Under the pieces are notes generated by a model. It saw nothing but the letters and a program-made list of their open reading frames with translations. It was not told the origin of the DNA and did not search any database. From assembly GCA_010093515.1 (NCBI GenBank), contig MU001677.1:1163301-1227300 (forward strand): a stretch of DNA of 64,000 bases. Reading direction: 5' to 3'. The position numbers were made by a program, and so were the translations under genes. Each line of letters opens with the position of its first letter. The first letter of the stretch is position 1. This stretch comes from Lineolata rhizophorae. Lineage: Eukaryota > Ascomycota > Dothideomycetes > Lineolatales > Lineolataceae. Below, one piece after another: positions 54,459 to 64,000 of the stretch.

Positions 54459-56876
54459 CTATCCTTCCGTAGCTTTGATATCACTAATAGCCTTGTCAAA
54501 CGCTTCGATGATTGGCCCGTAGAGAAGCTTTGGGTCGTTCGGTGTCCCAGTGAAGAGTACATCCTTGTGTATAGGAAATAAGAGTCCCCGCAACTCCCTG
54601 CAAAGCGGCTTGACACAGTCAAATTCTTGCGGGAACTCCCTCAAGATAAATCCAAATCCCTTATCTTCTGCTTTGTTCACGTGACCAATCTTAACATTCG
54701 CAATGTCCTCATAGTTGCCTGTATACCAGGCGCGTAGCTTACTCCGAGACTGGTCCATTGGCTTGTTCAAAAATTCCCAGCCACGACGGGCGCATTGCCA
54801 GAGAAGCACATAGAAGAACGATTCAAGGTCATGCCGATAGGTATGAGAGATCCCCAGCAGCACATCAATAGCCATGAACTCCATCGTGCCAGTGCGACAG
54901 CGTGCGCCGCTACGCCCGCTACCGAGTTCCTTGGCAAGGTCCAGGTCGATCAACATACCCATGAAACCGCCAGTCTTTTTAGGGTCAGTTATGATAATGT
55001 TGTTCTCTGAAATATCCCGGTGTAGGATGTTGCCTTCCAGGTATAGTGACCTATGCGCCCTGATGGCGTCGCGCAACGCTCCCAACAGCTCTAATAACGA
55101 CTCGTATTTGTGGATCGCGCGGCCAGCGGGAGAGATAACGAGACACCGAAAAATGCGATTATCGTATGCACCGTTGTTAGGAGCGAGTAGACTGGTTCCC
55201 TGGGCTTCATCCACGTCATACGTAACTTCGTTTGGATGTTGGCTCGACGTCTGACTGTTGGACCTCGGTCGTTTAGATGGTCCCTGTCCGACATCAGACT
55301 TCCTTTTTTTCGACGGATCCTCGGCGATGCTCAAGCCTTGGACCCCGCTGAACGACCTAGAAAGGAAACTGGGCGGTTGAGACCGCGAAAAAGACTGTGA
55401 AAACGACGACGCGGCGCTGGGCGGGCCTCGGAAAGAGTGGGGTTTCGTAAACGTCACACCTGTGCGCATCTCATTGATGCTGGTGATGCGATGATGACTG
55501 ACCAACTTGGCGATGCCCTCGACATTTCTCTGGTTGGCCAATCCGAGAAGATCGGCTTCGGGTTTTCGTTTGTCGGACGTCCAGGAAAACTTAGTGACAT
55601 AACTCCAGCCCTCAGAATCCAGATCCCCCGTGAGATAGCAGGATGTTCCGCGGCAGACGATCGCGCGTTGGCGGGTAAGGGGTTCGGGCTCTAGCTGCAG
55701 TCTCCTCCTTCCCTGCTCAATGTGTATGAAGCGACAGCCGCCATCCCGCTCTATAAAGGTGTCCAAGCCCAGTTCATCCTCGTTCATCATTGTGTAGCTG
55801 GCAATCACCTGTACGAATCGTTCCGGCTCATCATGGATGTCAAACGGACCGGGGCTGTAGCATCCTGAGCGATCAAAAATCCACACATCCATCTTGCGCC
55901 CGCAGATTGTAAATGCGTGAACGTAGCGGCGCGTCGGTTGGCAGGCGAAAACATCTCGCACGTATCGGCCGAGCTGGACAAGTGTCGCTTTTTTGTTGTT
56001 GTTGGACGCCTTGAGCTCCCCAATCACCTCGATGTCTCTCCAGTCGTGCTTTGTGTCCGACAACTCTCCGGTGTTTCGTTTGACAATAAGATCTATCTGC
56101 CGCTGAGCCTCGGCGCCGGTCAGCTCCTTCGGGACCTTTATAGTGTAGTAGCGACGTCGCTCCTTCGAAAGTAAGTCGTTCTGGAGTTGAAACAACCAGT
56201 CCAGAACTTCGGTTTGGGTAGGTGAATTGGGAAGATTGGCCCATTTGCCACTGACGTGTCGGCCCTTCATCGACTCATAGACGTCCGAAGCACGGCGCGT
56301 CCAGTCCTTCCCTTCGAAATATTTTTCGAAGAATCCTCCCACGTCCCAATATGTGCAGTGTCTAATCTCCTCAAAGACTCTTGCTTCCACCAACCGACGA
56401 GTCTGTTCGCTACCTTGCTGTGAAGCAGAGGTATGTGTGATGGGCGTGTCGTCGAATCCGGTCGGGACGCTTGGAAAGGGAGTCACTCTGGAGAGTTTGG
56501 TGATAAGGTCAAAAACGGCGCTCCAGATCTCAAAGTCGGATTTCTTTTGGATGACGAGTCTGACGAGTGGACGGAAGGAGTCGTATTTAAACTCGCCATC
56601 TCGGACACGTCCAAAGAGAGATGATAGCTCAGCGGCTACGTCTCGACAGCTAGTCTTCGACCGAAGATCGAGGGCTGCTTCTGTCCCCAGAAGAACATAG
56701 AGAAGCTGCGATATTGCCTTTCGATGACTATTCTGGGTATCGTCGGTAGCGTTTAGACTGGAGGTCGGGGTAGAGGATTGCTCCGCATCGCAAAGTGGCT
56801 TGTGTAGGTGGTGGAGAGAGTTGTCCAAGGGGTGGCGTGCGATGCGGTCGCGATCATCTTGCGAAAGGGCAGCCAT
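54459..56876 (-). CDS. Fungal-specific protein kinase, FunK1 family
   Basis: FunK1 (PF17667) kinases are expanded in filamentous fungi; few have known substrates. A single uninterrupted frame of 805 residues starts with ATG at 56876 (MAALSQDDRDRIARHP). The N-terminal half (about 150-330) has the family pattern YWDVGGFFEKYFEGKDW and the section VIGELKASNN, where the Lys of strand 3 is expected, followed by YVRDVFACQPTRRYVHAF. A disordered Ser-rich insert with a basic patch (KKRKSD, KRPRS) lies around 480-540. The catalytic loop is ILHRDISENNIII (Asp 621) and the metal-binding segment is IDLDLAKE (Asp 644). TGTMEFMAIDVL and YRHDLESFFYVLLW follow, as in active members. It looks complete and functional. 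It is divergent from the damaged APH-type gene at 57251, sharing about 370 bases. Confidence 0.93.
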   Translation of the reverse strand: MAALSQDDRDRIARHPLDNSLHHLHKPLCDAEQSSTPTSSLNATDDTQNSHRKAISQLLYVLLGTEAALDLRSKTSCRDVAAELSSLFGRVRDGEFKYDSFRPLVRLVIQKKSDFEIWSAVFDLITKLSRVTPFPSVPTGFDDTPITHTSASQQGSEQTRRLVEARVFEEIRHCTYWDVGGFFEKYFEGKDWTRRASDVYESMKGRHVSGKWANLPNSPTQTEVLDWLFQLQNDLLSKERRRYYTIKVPKELTGAEAQRQIDLIVKRNTGELSDTKHDWRDIEVIGELKASNNNKKATLVQLGRYVRDVFACQPTRRYVHAFTICGRKMDVWIFDRSGCYSPGPFDIHDEPERFVQVIASYTMMNEDELGLDTFIERDGGCRFIHIEQGRRRLQLEPEPLTRQRAIVCRGTSCYLTGDLDSEGWSYVTKFSWTSDKRKPEADLLGLANQRNVEGIAKLVSHHRITSINEMRTGVTFTKPHSFRGPPSAASSFSQSFSRSQPPSFLSRSFSGVQGLSIAEDPSKKRKSDVGQGPSKRPRSNSQTSSQHPNEVTYDVDEAQGTSLLAPNNGAYDNRIFRCLVISPAGRAIHKYESLLELLGALRDAIRAHRSLYLEGNILHRDISENNIIITDPKKTGGFMGMLIDLDLAKELGSGRSGARCRTGTMEFMAIDVLLGISHTYRHDLESFFYVLLWQCARRGWEFLNKPMDQSRSKLRAWYTGNYEDIANVKIGHVNKAEDKGFGFILREFPQEFDCVKPLCRELRGLLFPIHKDVLFTGTPNDPKLLYGPIIEAFDKAISDIKATEG

Positions 56877-57250
56877 CAGCGACAGGGGAATGATTCAAAT
56901 GGAAGCGGAGAGATAGTAGCTCGGTCGCAGCCGAATGATGGTAGAGGCTTGCGATGATGAACAATGGGCGGATCACAACGGGCGTCGAACACCCGAGTTA
57001 GCTTAGTCACGCGCCGCATGTGGCTTGCTGGAATCGGATTGCACAGCCACAATTTCAAGCGAGAAAGCGCTTTTTTGGTTCGGTGGAATTTCGGCCGAGT
57101 GACATCCAATGGCAGATCCCCGTGGCAATGCTCAAGAATAGTATATGCGGCCCAGAAGCGGTTTCCAGACCGGCTCAGTGACGTCTCGAGGCGGTCATAT
57201 TCTCAAGATCTCATTTTTCTTTTAAGTTGGCGGAGGCAATTCGCCAACTG
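56877..57250. promoter_or_regulatory. Shared upstream region of the FunK1 and APH-like genes
   Basis: 374 bases between two divergent starts. A possible acceptor (CTTTTAAG) just before 57,220 suggests that the APH-like gene may have had an earlier exon here. No clear TATA box. Confidence 0.4.
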
Positions 57251-58379
57251 ATGCTCGGCAGTGCAGTCTCCGAATACTACTCTCTCAACCCGGCCCTTTC
57301 AAGAGGCTGCGGAGTAGCGATTCATACAGAAAACGAGAGCGGCCCGAATGCGTCTGTAGCAGACTTGAGCGAAGACTAATCAGTCTTGGTTTGTTGATAG
57401 ACTCTACGTCCCTCAGGATATTGCGGGTCGTCGCCTGTTATTGTTTGAAAGGGCGGAAGGAGAGAGTAATGTTTGGCAGGATCTCAGCCTGGAACAGAAG
57501 GTGCGTGCCTATATTAACCCTCTGTTCCTCTCGATTCAAATTAGTTTGTGCTCATCTTCCCCCTAGGCCTGCGTTCTTGCTCAGTCAGCCCGTATCCGTG
57601 CGTCACTATTCAACTTTAATCTCCCGCTCGACTTCGCTGCTATTTGGCTTCTCGAACGCCTCTTTGAACAGAAACCTAAATCGCTCCCCGTCCCCGTAGC
57701 TCCGACACGCGAGTTTTGCATTGCTCTTTTCACGTCTAAAATTGAAGCAACGATCAGGAACATAGGCGATATGATCGGGTGGGAATATGACAATAACACT
57801 GTCGGTCCTATTGCTGCAGCGGCTAAGCAGTCTCTCTTACGCTTAATCCCCCACATTACGCCTGCAGACAGCGATGGAACCTCCTTGTATCGTCTCGTTC
57901 TTGAGCATGGCGATTTTGGCATTCACAACATGTCGATTACACGAGATGCAAAAGGCCGACCCCTCCTGACGTCCCTGTACGACTGGGAGACTGGGAGCAT
58001 CGTTCCAGCTATCCTATCTGATCCATTAATGGCGGTGACCGTGGATCTAGTGACAGATGAGAATGCCGCCCCTTCAATCACTCGATTGCCTGACGACGCA
58101 ACTCCGAGCGACCGTGCCCAGTATATGATATGGGCGAGGCAATATTTCAAGGTATGTTCTTCGTTCAAGCATCTCTCTCAGTGCATGAGGTAATTGCATC
58201 CCTCGACGCAGGCTCTCTTCAATCAAGCACCCAATTACGAACGTGCAATCCAGGCAGGGAAGGACGCACGCCACCTTTGGTTTGCGTTGCGAGAGTGGCG
58301 AGGTGACGATCCGGAGGGATATTTCGGTAATCTGGGATCTTGGGCCGAGAGAAGGATAAAGGAGCTTGGCGTTGATTGA
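57251..58379 (+). pseudogene. Second APH-fold phosphotransferase, damaged near its 5' end
   Basis: Another member of the PF01636-type fungal family. The frame from ATG 57251 (MLGSAVSEYYSLNPALS) ends in a stop at 57,379; family-like sequence resumes at once in another frame as NQSWFVDRLYVPQDIAGRRL. From there the gene is well preserved. The exon ends at 57500 (GEMNVW-like segment ESNVWQDLSLEQK); intron 57501-57566; exon 57567-58151 (ACVLAQSARIRASL to ARQYFK); intron 58152-58211; last exon 58212-58379. HGDFGIHNM carries the catalytic Asp and Asn, and YDWETGSIVPA the metal-binding Asp. Codons join in phase 0 at both introns. One base is gained, or two lost, near 57,350-57,380. The start is uncertain because a further upstream exon is possible. 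Probably a young pseudogene or a sequencing error in a live gene. Confidence 0.68.
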
Positions 58380-59099
58380 ACGATGCTGTGTCAAGGCCGT
58401 TTCGTACGATAGGTCGCTGGACTACATTGTCAGATATCATGTGACTGCGTTGTGGCTTACACGCGTCACAGCACTTGAACACGAAGGATCTCTTCTCCGA
58501 TGCCGACTCTATCGTCATTAAGATTTCTCATCCAGCGGACGCCGACGTCTTCTACAAATGCTCGGCAATGTTACTGGACAAGCATTCAGCAAAGATTCTC
58601 TTTGAAACGAATGGTATGGCTCCGGGGTTTGTTGAGTGAAACTAAGAAGCTGTAGAAGAGGAAGCTGTGTGATCCCAAGGCGAAGAAATACGAGGACGCA
58701 GAGCAGATTTCAATTTCAGATACATTAATAGGGACATAATTGATTGGCCGTTCTGATTCTCGATCAGGAGCGCAGATTGTTCCATGGGAGCCTTTTTTCG
58801 AGTTTATGTCATGAAATAACCTTTTGCTCTCCTGACTCGCTGACAGGCACAAACCGACCATCTGGTCTGAAAAAAGTTCTCCCGTACCAGACCGTCTCCA
58901 TGTGACTCTGGCCTCTTCGGCCAATCCGTGAAGGTCGCCCAATCTGCTTGTGCTCCACTAAAACCATGATTTAGCTTCATCCTCTTAACTTGTGAGGGTC
59001 ATCTCCGTCCAATCACACTTAGTTGTCCTCCATTTGGTATGAATCCTACGGCATTGCTGGGTCTGAATAATGCCGTCATCAAGCAATCCAGTCTAGTAC
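58380..59099. other. Intergenic with a short unassigned frame
   Basis: A frame at about 58,470-58,640 reads LNTKDLFSDADSIVIKIS and stops at 58,640 after GFVE. It has a vague resemblance to the start of BTB-type domains, too weak to call. Otherwise no feature. Confidence 0.3.
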
Positions 59100-59860
59100 C
59101 GTAGCTTCGTCGGGTCCGCTCGCATGAAGTCGCCCCACTCAGTCAACTTCTGGAGAGTACAGCCGTCCAATCCTACCCTGGAGTTCGCCACTGATGCCAC
59201 AGCCGCCATCGCTGAGCCATGTTCGCATAAATTCTGCGCCGCTCTGCTAGCCCGTTGAGACCAGCACTGTCTCACCATGGCTTGGATCCACCCTCTTGTG
59301 AATGCAGGCGCCTCCAATCACAACCGCTGCTCTCTGCTTAGAATGGATCCGTACGCTGATCACCTAGCCTGGAGGATTGCCGCCGTTTGTTGCATCCGGT
59401 CCTATAGCTATCCGTCGATTGCGTTTGCACGAATTCGCCACGCTCCATCAGCTTCCATATACCGGACGCATTCAACCCTGCCCCAATGAATGCTATCCAA
59501 GCGGGTTCCACATGACCTGGCTCCAGTCGGTCATGCCGGTGTAAGGACATCCCTGAGTTACTCTCTCGAACTCCACTCTGTGCCACCCTGCTGGTCCGTC
59601 AAGGTTGACAGTGTCTCCCCATAATTCAGCGCCATCTGCGAAAGGCCAGCGCTCTCCAATCGCAACCGTTGCTCTCTGCTTGGTATAGATCCTCCACCGC
59701 TCGCTCAGCCCGAAGAAAACCGTGATTTGCCAATCCACCGCTGTCCTTTGCGGACTACATGCCTGGGCTCTGCCGTCGCTCCACTGGAGATTGTGGTAGA
59801 TAGAGTGGACCGCCGGCCTCTTTTGTCAAGGGGGCTCGCCCTTGAGTCACTCGTAAGGAC
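59100..59860 (-). pseudogene. Unrecognised relic with internally repeated motif
   Basis: The best minus-strand frame (59,493 to about 59,825) reads SIYHNLQWSDGRAQAC, then WQITVFFGLSERWRIYTKQ, ATVAIGERWPF, GWHRVEFERV and CPYTGMTDWSQVMWN. It is rich in Trp and short hydrophobic strands, like a beta-rich domain, but I cannot name a family. A second, more eroded copy of part of it (SKQRAAVVIG) lies at about 59,310-59,345. Stops lie on both sides and no ATG fits, so this is a remnant. The plus strand has only short unsupported frames. Confidence 0.4.
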
Positions 59861-61631
59861 CGAGGGTTCAATTGTTGGTCAACGGGTATCATTGGGTTCA
59901 CTTTAGGGTCAGAACCCTTCTGTCCCGTAGTTGCGCTGAGCGCGAGGATAGGAGACGATCAGTGCTGAACTTTCCGGTCATTAGTAGGAGAACCACAGAA
60001 GGACTGAACACCAACGATGAGAGTGAATATAATCCACAGTTACTGTATGTTTTCGCTCTGCAGCTTCTGGAATACCATCCAGGCAGATGAGAAGTTGAGT
60101 GACCACGAAGAATGGAGGCAGTTTCTGGGAACCTTCGTGAGGTGTGGTCGAGTTGGTCACCCATGACAAAAGATTCGCGACTAGGCAAGAACAGCCGGCT
60201 TTAAGGAGGTCCGAAACAACCCCCTCTCTAGCGTGCACAGCCTCTGCTCAGTGCGCTAAGCCTCAACTCGGGATCCGCTCACCTCAACTTAGCCACAGCT
60301 CACGCTGGAGCAGGAGCAGCTCCGTTCCCTGAACGGGAAAGGAAATCGTTCGTGTCTGGGTTGGGACGTGGTATTACCTGTTATTAGCTGATACTCCCCT
60401 TGCAAGCTTGCGCTCATCGGGTGCTCCGATCTGTCCAAGTTACAGGAAAACCCTCCTAGGGGATAAAAACTTGCGGCAAGCTGTCCGCGTTGGTGCCTCT
60501 ATTCTCTCGCAGACGTTGTGAAGGCGGCGGCAGGCTCGAGAACGGGGCTGCCTCAGTCAGGCGTGCGGAGGGCGACAATGCGGTCTATCACATACTACGC
60601 GGCGCTGGCAGCTCGTCGCACGTCGTTCAAGAGTCGTGGGCTGGTGCCGGGTGGATTTCGTGCATCGCTGGAGGTACTCTGCGGCGGCGAGGGTGGTAGC
60701 TATCATCGCTGTGCTGCGCGCCGACGCGATTGAAGATCGTAGGACTTCGCTGTAAGATCCAGTCAACGCTTCTTCGCAACTTGGTCTTTATAGATATCGT
60801 TTTCCTTTTTACTGCCGTCTCTTCTCCCTTTTTTAACGTCGCTATCTACGTACTATGCACATGCGTTTACAAGGCGTTCTTTAGGCATTTCTTTCTTTTA
60901 GAATAGTCGAGACGCCTGCTCAGCTCTATGTCCCCCGGCTTGCAGTTAATGTTCCTTTTTCTTGTCAGCTAAGAGTAAGGGGTCAGTATTACTTCTCTTT
61001 CCTTTAATCCTTCTATAGTCCAGTCTCGTGAAAAGAAAATAACGCCGGAGCGTGAATGGTTTCTCCTGCGAGAGAGGAAAGCACACGGGCTGGTTTGAGA
61101 ACGAATGATTGGGTTCCTATCTAAGTCGGTCCGTTTTGCCGGGTCTAGTCTCTTATGTTGGGTATGTAAATAAGTGCCATTGCGACTGTTTTTGAAGAGG
61201 CAGGACATCCTTTCCCCTTCACACTTTATGTAATAGGTTGTGCCTTAAGTGTAAGGCAAACGCCTTGAGGGCTTACACAGAATTTAACAATGCGTGTTGT
61301 ATTGGAATATATATAGGCTCTAGGTTCGCCTTTTAAAGAAGCACTAATCTCGCTAGCTGCATATAGACCGCTCACGTACGTGATCTATATAGACAGCGAG
61401 GAACTAGATGTTCGAACGTCAATTAGTGCATTTTCTATAGAGTAACAGTATATCCTATCTTCCCTTTCATATAACAGAGGGAGTAGGAAATTCATAAAAT
61501 TAAAGACGAGGAAAAGACTTGCGAGTCTAATTCGGGACAATTACTTAAAATAGAATATTAGGTAGCTTAATTTCTAAAATATGTATAGAAGCTCCAAGGT
61601 TTACCGCCTTCTATATTACCTATCGCTAAAA
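59861..61631. other. Gene-free region, increasingly TA-rich
   Basis: About 1.8 kb. Sequence from 60.8 kb onward is poor in GC and rich in TA steps and CTAG/TATA words, the look of DNA worn by repeat-induced point mutation or long neutral decay. No gene, RNA or complete element is recognised. Confidence 0.45.
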
Positions 61632-62168
61632 TCAATCCCGTAAAAAGTACCTTCTAGTCCCCTGAGCTAGAATAACCGATAGGACCGCAAGCCTATTTAC
61701 ACTAAGTCGCTCCGCTCTGCTACTAAAGAGACTAGGGTCTGTTGCCTTTGGAGTACGAAATGGCTGAATAGAGGAGAATCCAGTAGTCGCGTTGGCATTA
61801 AATGTCGAACTTACAGAGTTAGATAGTACGCTAGTCGATCGGTTTATAGCATGTGTAGTCCTGCTTGTACTACAAGGTGTACTATGTATTGTCGGTTTCC
61901 AAGCAGAGTCGAATAGCTCGTCGAGCGTCGACGAACTTGGAGTCGCTACCTCACTAATTAGTGTAATAATAGCTGAGCCCGAGAGATCATCAATCCCGAT
62001 TTGGACTGTCGCCTCTGCTAGTAGCGACGAGATATTTTGATGCAAAGAGGTGCTATAAGGGTCTAGTGTTCCTCCAGTCTGAGGGATCCTTTGGTTAAAA
62101 CCGTCCTCGTTATATGCTAATACGAGACCAAATAATACAAAGATCGATATAAGAAGAGAGGAATGCAT
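61632..62168 (-). CDS. Small secreted Ser/Thr-rich protein, maybe formerly GPI-anchored
   Basis: Not recognised as a named family. The ATG at 62168 begins MHSSLLISIFVLFGLVLAYN, a clear signal peptide with likely cleavage after VLA. The mature part (about 160 residues) is rich in Ser and Thr, with several Asn-X-Ser/Thr sites (for example NRS and NAT) and only one Cys. Near the end, NRLAVLSVILAQG is a hydrophobic stretch like that of a GPI signal, but it is followed by charged residues (RRYFLRD), which is atypical. Codons are TA-rich like those of the ferric reductase beyond it. The two genes are divergent and 548 bases apart, so they may share control. It could be a cell-wall or secreted partner of the reductase; that is inference only. 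Confidence 0.5.
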   Translation of the reverse strand: MHSSLLISIFVLFGLVLAYNEDGFNQRIPQTGGTLDPYSTSLHQNISSLLAEATVQIGIDDLSGSAIITLISEVATPSSSTLDELFDSAWKPTIHSTPCSTSRTTHAINRSTSVLSNSVSSTFNANATTGFSSIQPFRTPKATDPSLFSSRAERLSVNRLAVLSVILAQGTRRYFLRD

Positions 62169-62716
62169 CGCTTAACCTAAATCTAGAAGGACTTTAAAAG
62201 TACCGAAGAATAGATAAAAGCACTTAGCAAGACTTCTCGGTTTAAAGATTTTGGAAACCTAAGGGGAATAGAAAGGTCTCTTATCTTAGAGCCTAGGAGT
62301 GTACTTTGAACATTTTGGCCTATTTTTAGACGAAGGGAACACGTAGTACTTTCTTAATAGAGGTCCTATTTAGACCCTATAGATAATAAGGTAATCTAGT
62401 CTACAGCTACGTTAAGCAGTACTACTCTAATTATAAAAGATCTATTAGTATACTCGAAGCTTCTAATTTCAAGCTAGGAGCCCGAATAACGTCCGTTTAT
62501 CTCTAGTTTACTTCGTAACTTTCTAATTCAATATACTTTCCCGCTTTACGTAAAGCCTAATAGGTATAGGGTCCGCTTTTAGACCTTAGCTATGTTCCCT
62601 TTTTACGACGAACCTAATATTAGCACTGCAAAGTTATAAGCGGCCCTTATATAAGTATAACCAAGAAATAAGAAGGCCAGCCTAGGTTATACCAACAAAA
62701 TTTTTATCGAAGCGTC
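62169..62716. promoter_or_regulatory. Shared upstream region of the secreted protein and ferric reductase genes
   Basis: 548 bases, very TA-rich. I looked for the GATA-type iron-repressor site (ATCWGATAA) and did not see a clear match. No gene is present. Confidence 0.4.
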
Positions 62717-64000
62717 ATGGATATTACCGAATGGTATATGGTCGCCCTAGCAGGCATCCTAGCATTTTCAATTGTCGCCTCTCGATTAATAAGGCTCGCT
62801 AGAACCATTCGAAAGTATTTTCTTAATCACGTCTTTTACCCTTATATTCATCGATATTTAAGAGGATCTAAGCATATAACACGATTTAACGCTATCTTAA
62901 TTGTAGTATTCTGGGTAGGAAATATTCTTTGTAGTACAATAGGAGTTAAGGATGTCTTAGAACTAGCAAGACGCTCCGCTCTATTATCGACGATTAATCT
63001 TATACCGGTCCTCCTCGGGGCTCATATGAATATTATTGTAAGCTACTATGGGATTAGACTTCCTACTTATACCCGGATACATGCATGTATTGGAATAGTA
63101 GCCGTTATAGAAGGACTCGTCCATACGGTAGCGATCTCGTCATTACAGAAACCCAACCTAAAAATCCAGTCTGATGCTGCAGGACTAACAGTGAGTTAAC
63201 TTCTATACAAGGAGAGGCCTTTACGCTAACAGTAGTATTTAGGCCGCAATTACCACAGCTATTATATTACTCTCTTCGGTCGCTTCTATACGCCGATATA
63301 TATATGAAGCCTTCTCAAAGCTTCACCTAATATTGGCGGCTATAGCGGTTGGCTCGATTTATATTCACTGTCCGTCTAAGCAACTATGGGCACCTCCAGT
63401 AGTTTATTTATTTACTGCAGTGTGTCTTCATATCCTTATATCTCTTGTCAGATTCTTCTATATCCTGTATCGCAACATCAAGCATAAAAGGCCACTTAAT
63501 CGAGCAACTATGCGAACATTAACGTACAAGAGACTGCACGCGAGGGAAATACAAGTTTCGGATGCCATACACGTACATGTTCGGCTATCGAGACCTTGGA
63601 GACCCCGGGCTGGCCAGTATATTTACCTCTGCATTCCAGGAGTAAACTACACCTCGTTCATGCAATTGCATCCATTTTACGTATCCTGGTGGTATTACGA
63701 TGCCGACGGCAATCACTTCCTAGTTCTACTCGTTCAAAAAAGGAGAGGGTTTACCAAGGATCTCTTCTCATATACGAGCGATAGTCTTAGCCATGAGGAC
63801 GGGCGGAGGGCCTTAATCGAAGGACCATATGGCAAAGAACTAGACCTTGGATCGTACGATACGGTAATTCTATTCGCCACGGGTATAGGAATAGCAGCTC
63901 AATTACCATATGTTCGGAGGCTTTTAGAACGATATCGCACTTTCGAAGTAGAGACTCAGAGGATTGCTCTTTTTTGGGAAATAGAATCCGAACGTAAGAA
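62717..64000 (+). CDS. Ferric reductase-like transmembrane protein (FRE family), cut by the window end
   Basis: FRE proteins pass electrons from NADPH via FAD and two hemes to extracellular Fe(III) or Cu(II). Exon 1 is 62717-63190 (MDITEWYMVALAGILAFS). The intron is 63191-63242 (GTGAGT to TATTTAG, with GCTAAC as branch site). Exon 2 runs from 63243 past the window edge without a stop. All four heme His are visible as two pairs spaced by 13 residues: RIHACIGIVAV...LVHT and SKLHLILAAIAV...YIHC. The FAD site is seen in RPRAGQYIYLCIPG and LHPFYVSWW, and the NAD(P) site begins EGPYGKELDLGSYDT with FATGIGIAAQLPY. Codons favour ATA, TTA, CTA and TAT, unlike the GC-rich core genes, yet the frame is intact. 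The C-terminal end lies outside the window. Confidence 0.92.

Noticed and set aside
59855-59885. GGGTTCAATT, resembling a tRNA B box
   Set aside because: No A box at the right distance and no cloverleaf can be drawn. Other TTCGAA words in the window failed in the same way, so no tRNA gene is called.
1-64000. CRISPR arrays, rRNA genes, replication origins
   Set aside because: None of the direct repeats has spacer-like regularity, no rRNA sequence is recognised, and fungal origins cannot be told from sequence alone.

Overview
The window looks like nuclear DNA of a filamentous ascomycete (Pezizomycotina, most likely a Sordariomycete). Introns are short (about 50-115 bases), with GT-AG ends and CTAAC/CTGAC-like branch sites. 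Exons are GC-rich with C- or G-ending codons. The gene set includes filamentous-fungus hallmarks such as a FunK1 kinase and a PHO-4 type phosphate transporter. All calls come from reading the sequence; no database search was run.

Bases 1 to about 45,400 form a GC-rich core. In order: a zinc-binding (trans-enoyl-reductase-like) oxidoreductase with one apparent frameshift (547-1699, +); a small DUF6914-like protein reconstructed by splicing (2024-2555, -); neutral ceramidase (4709-7171, -); a secreted protein with a deuterolysin-like fold that has lost its zinc motif (8878-10792, +, four exons); cytosolic tryptophanyl-tRNA synthetase (11214-12667, -), divergent from a PRELI/MSF1 lipid-transfer protein (13187-14110, +); a 2,404-residue acidic Ala/Pro/Glu-rich protein with a basic coiled-coil tail (18245-25563, +); relics of a zinc finger and a protein kinase (26.1-26.9 kb); a PHO-4/PHO89-type phosphate transporter with a TATA box and a CACGTG site upstream (28490-30311, +); a relic of a trypsin-like protein (30.8-32.1 kb, -); a conserved fungal protein of unknown function (34192-35361, -); a tail-anchored-looking FHA protein (37411-39810, -); and RNA polymerase III subunit RPC1 (40993-45423, +).

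From about 45.5 kb the character changes to an accessory-type compartment with more AT, homopolymers and decaying genes. It holds an HNH-nuclease-like pseudogene that keeps one frame but carries about five in-frame stops; a 44-base G tract; a frameshifted APH-fold phosphotransferase; a four-exon gene of unknown function with a GC-AG intron; an intact FunK1 kinase divergent from a second damaged APH-fold gene; an unrecognised relic near 59.7 kb; and, in very TA-rich DNA, a small secreted protein divergent from a ferric reductase that runs off the window end.

The core genes are housekeeping or metabolic and do not form one pathway. The accessory part is more suggestive: kinase-fold genes (FunK1 and two APH types) cluster together, and an intact ferric reductase sits in TA-rich sequence. 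Ferric reductases are recurrent cargo of Starship elements, but no captain recombinase is visible here, so that link is only a hypothesis.
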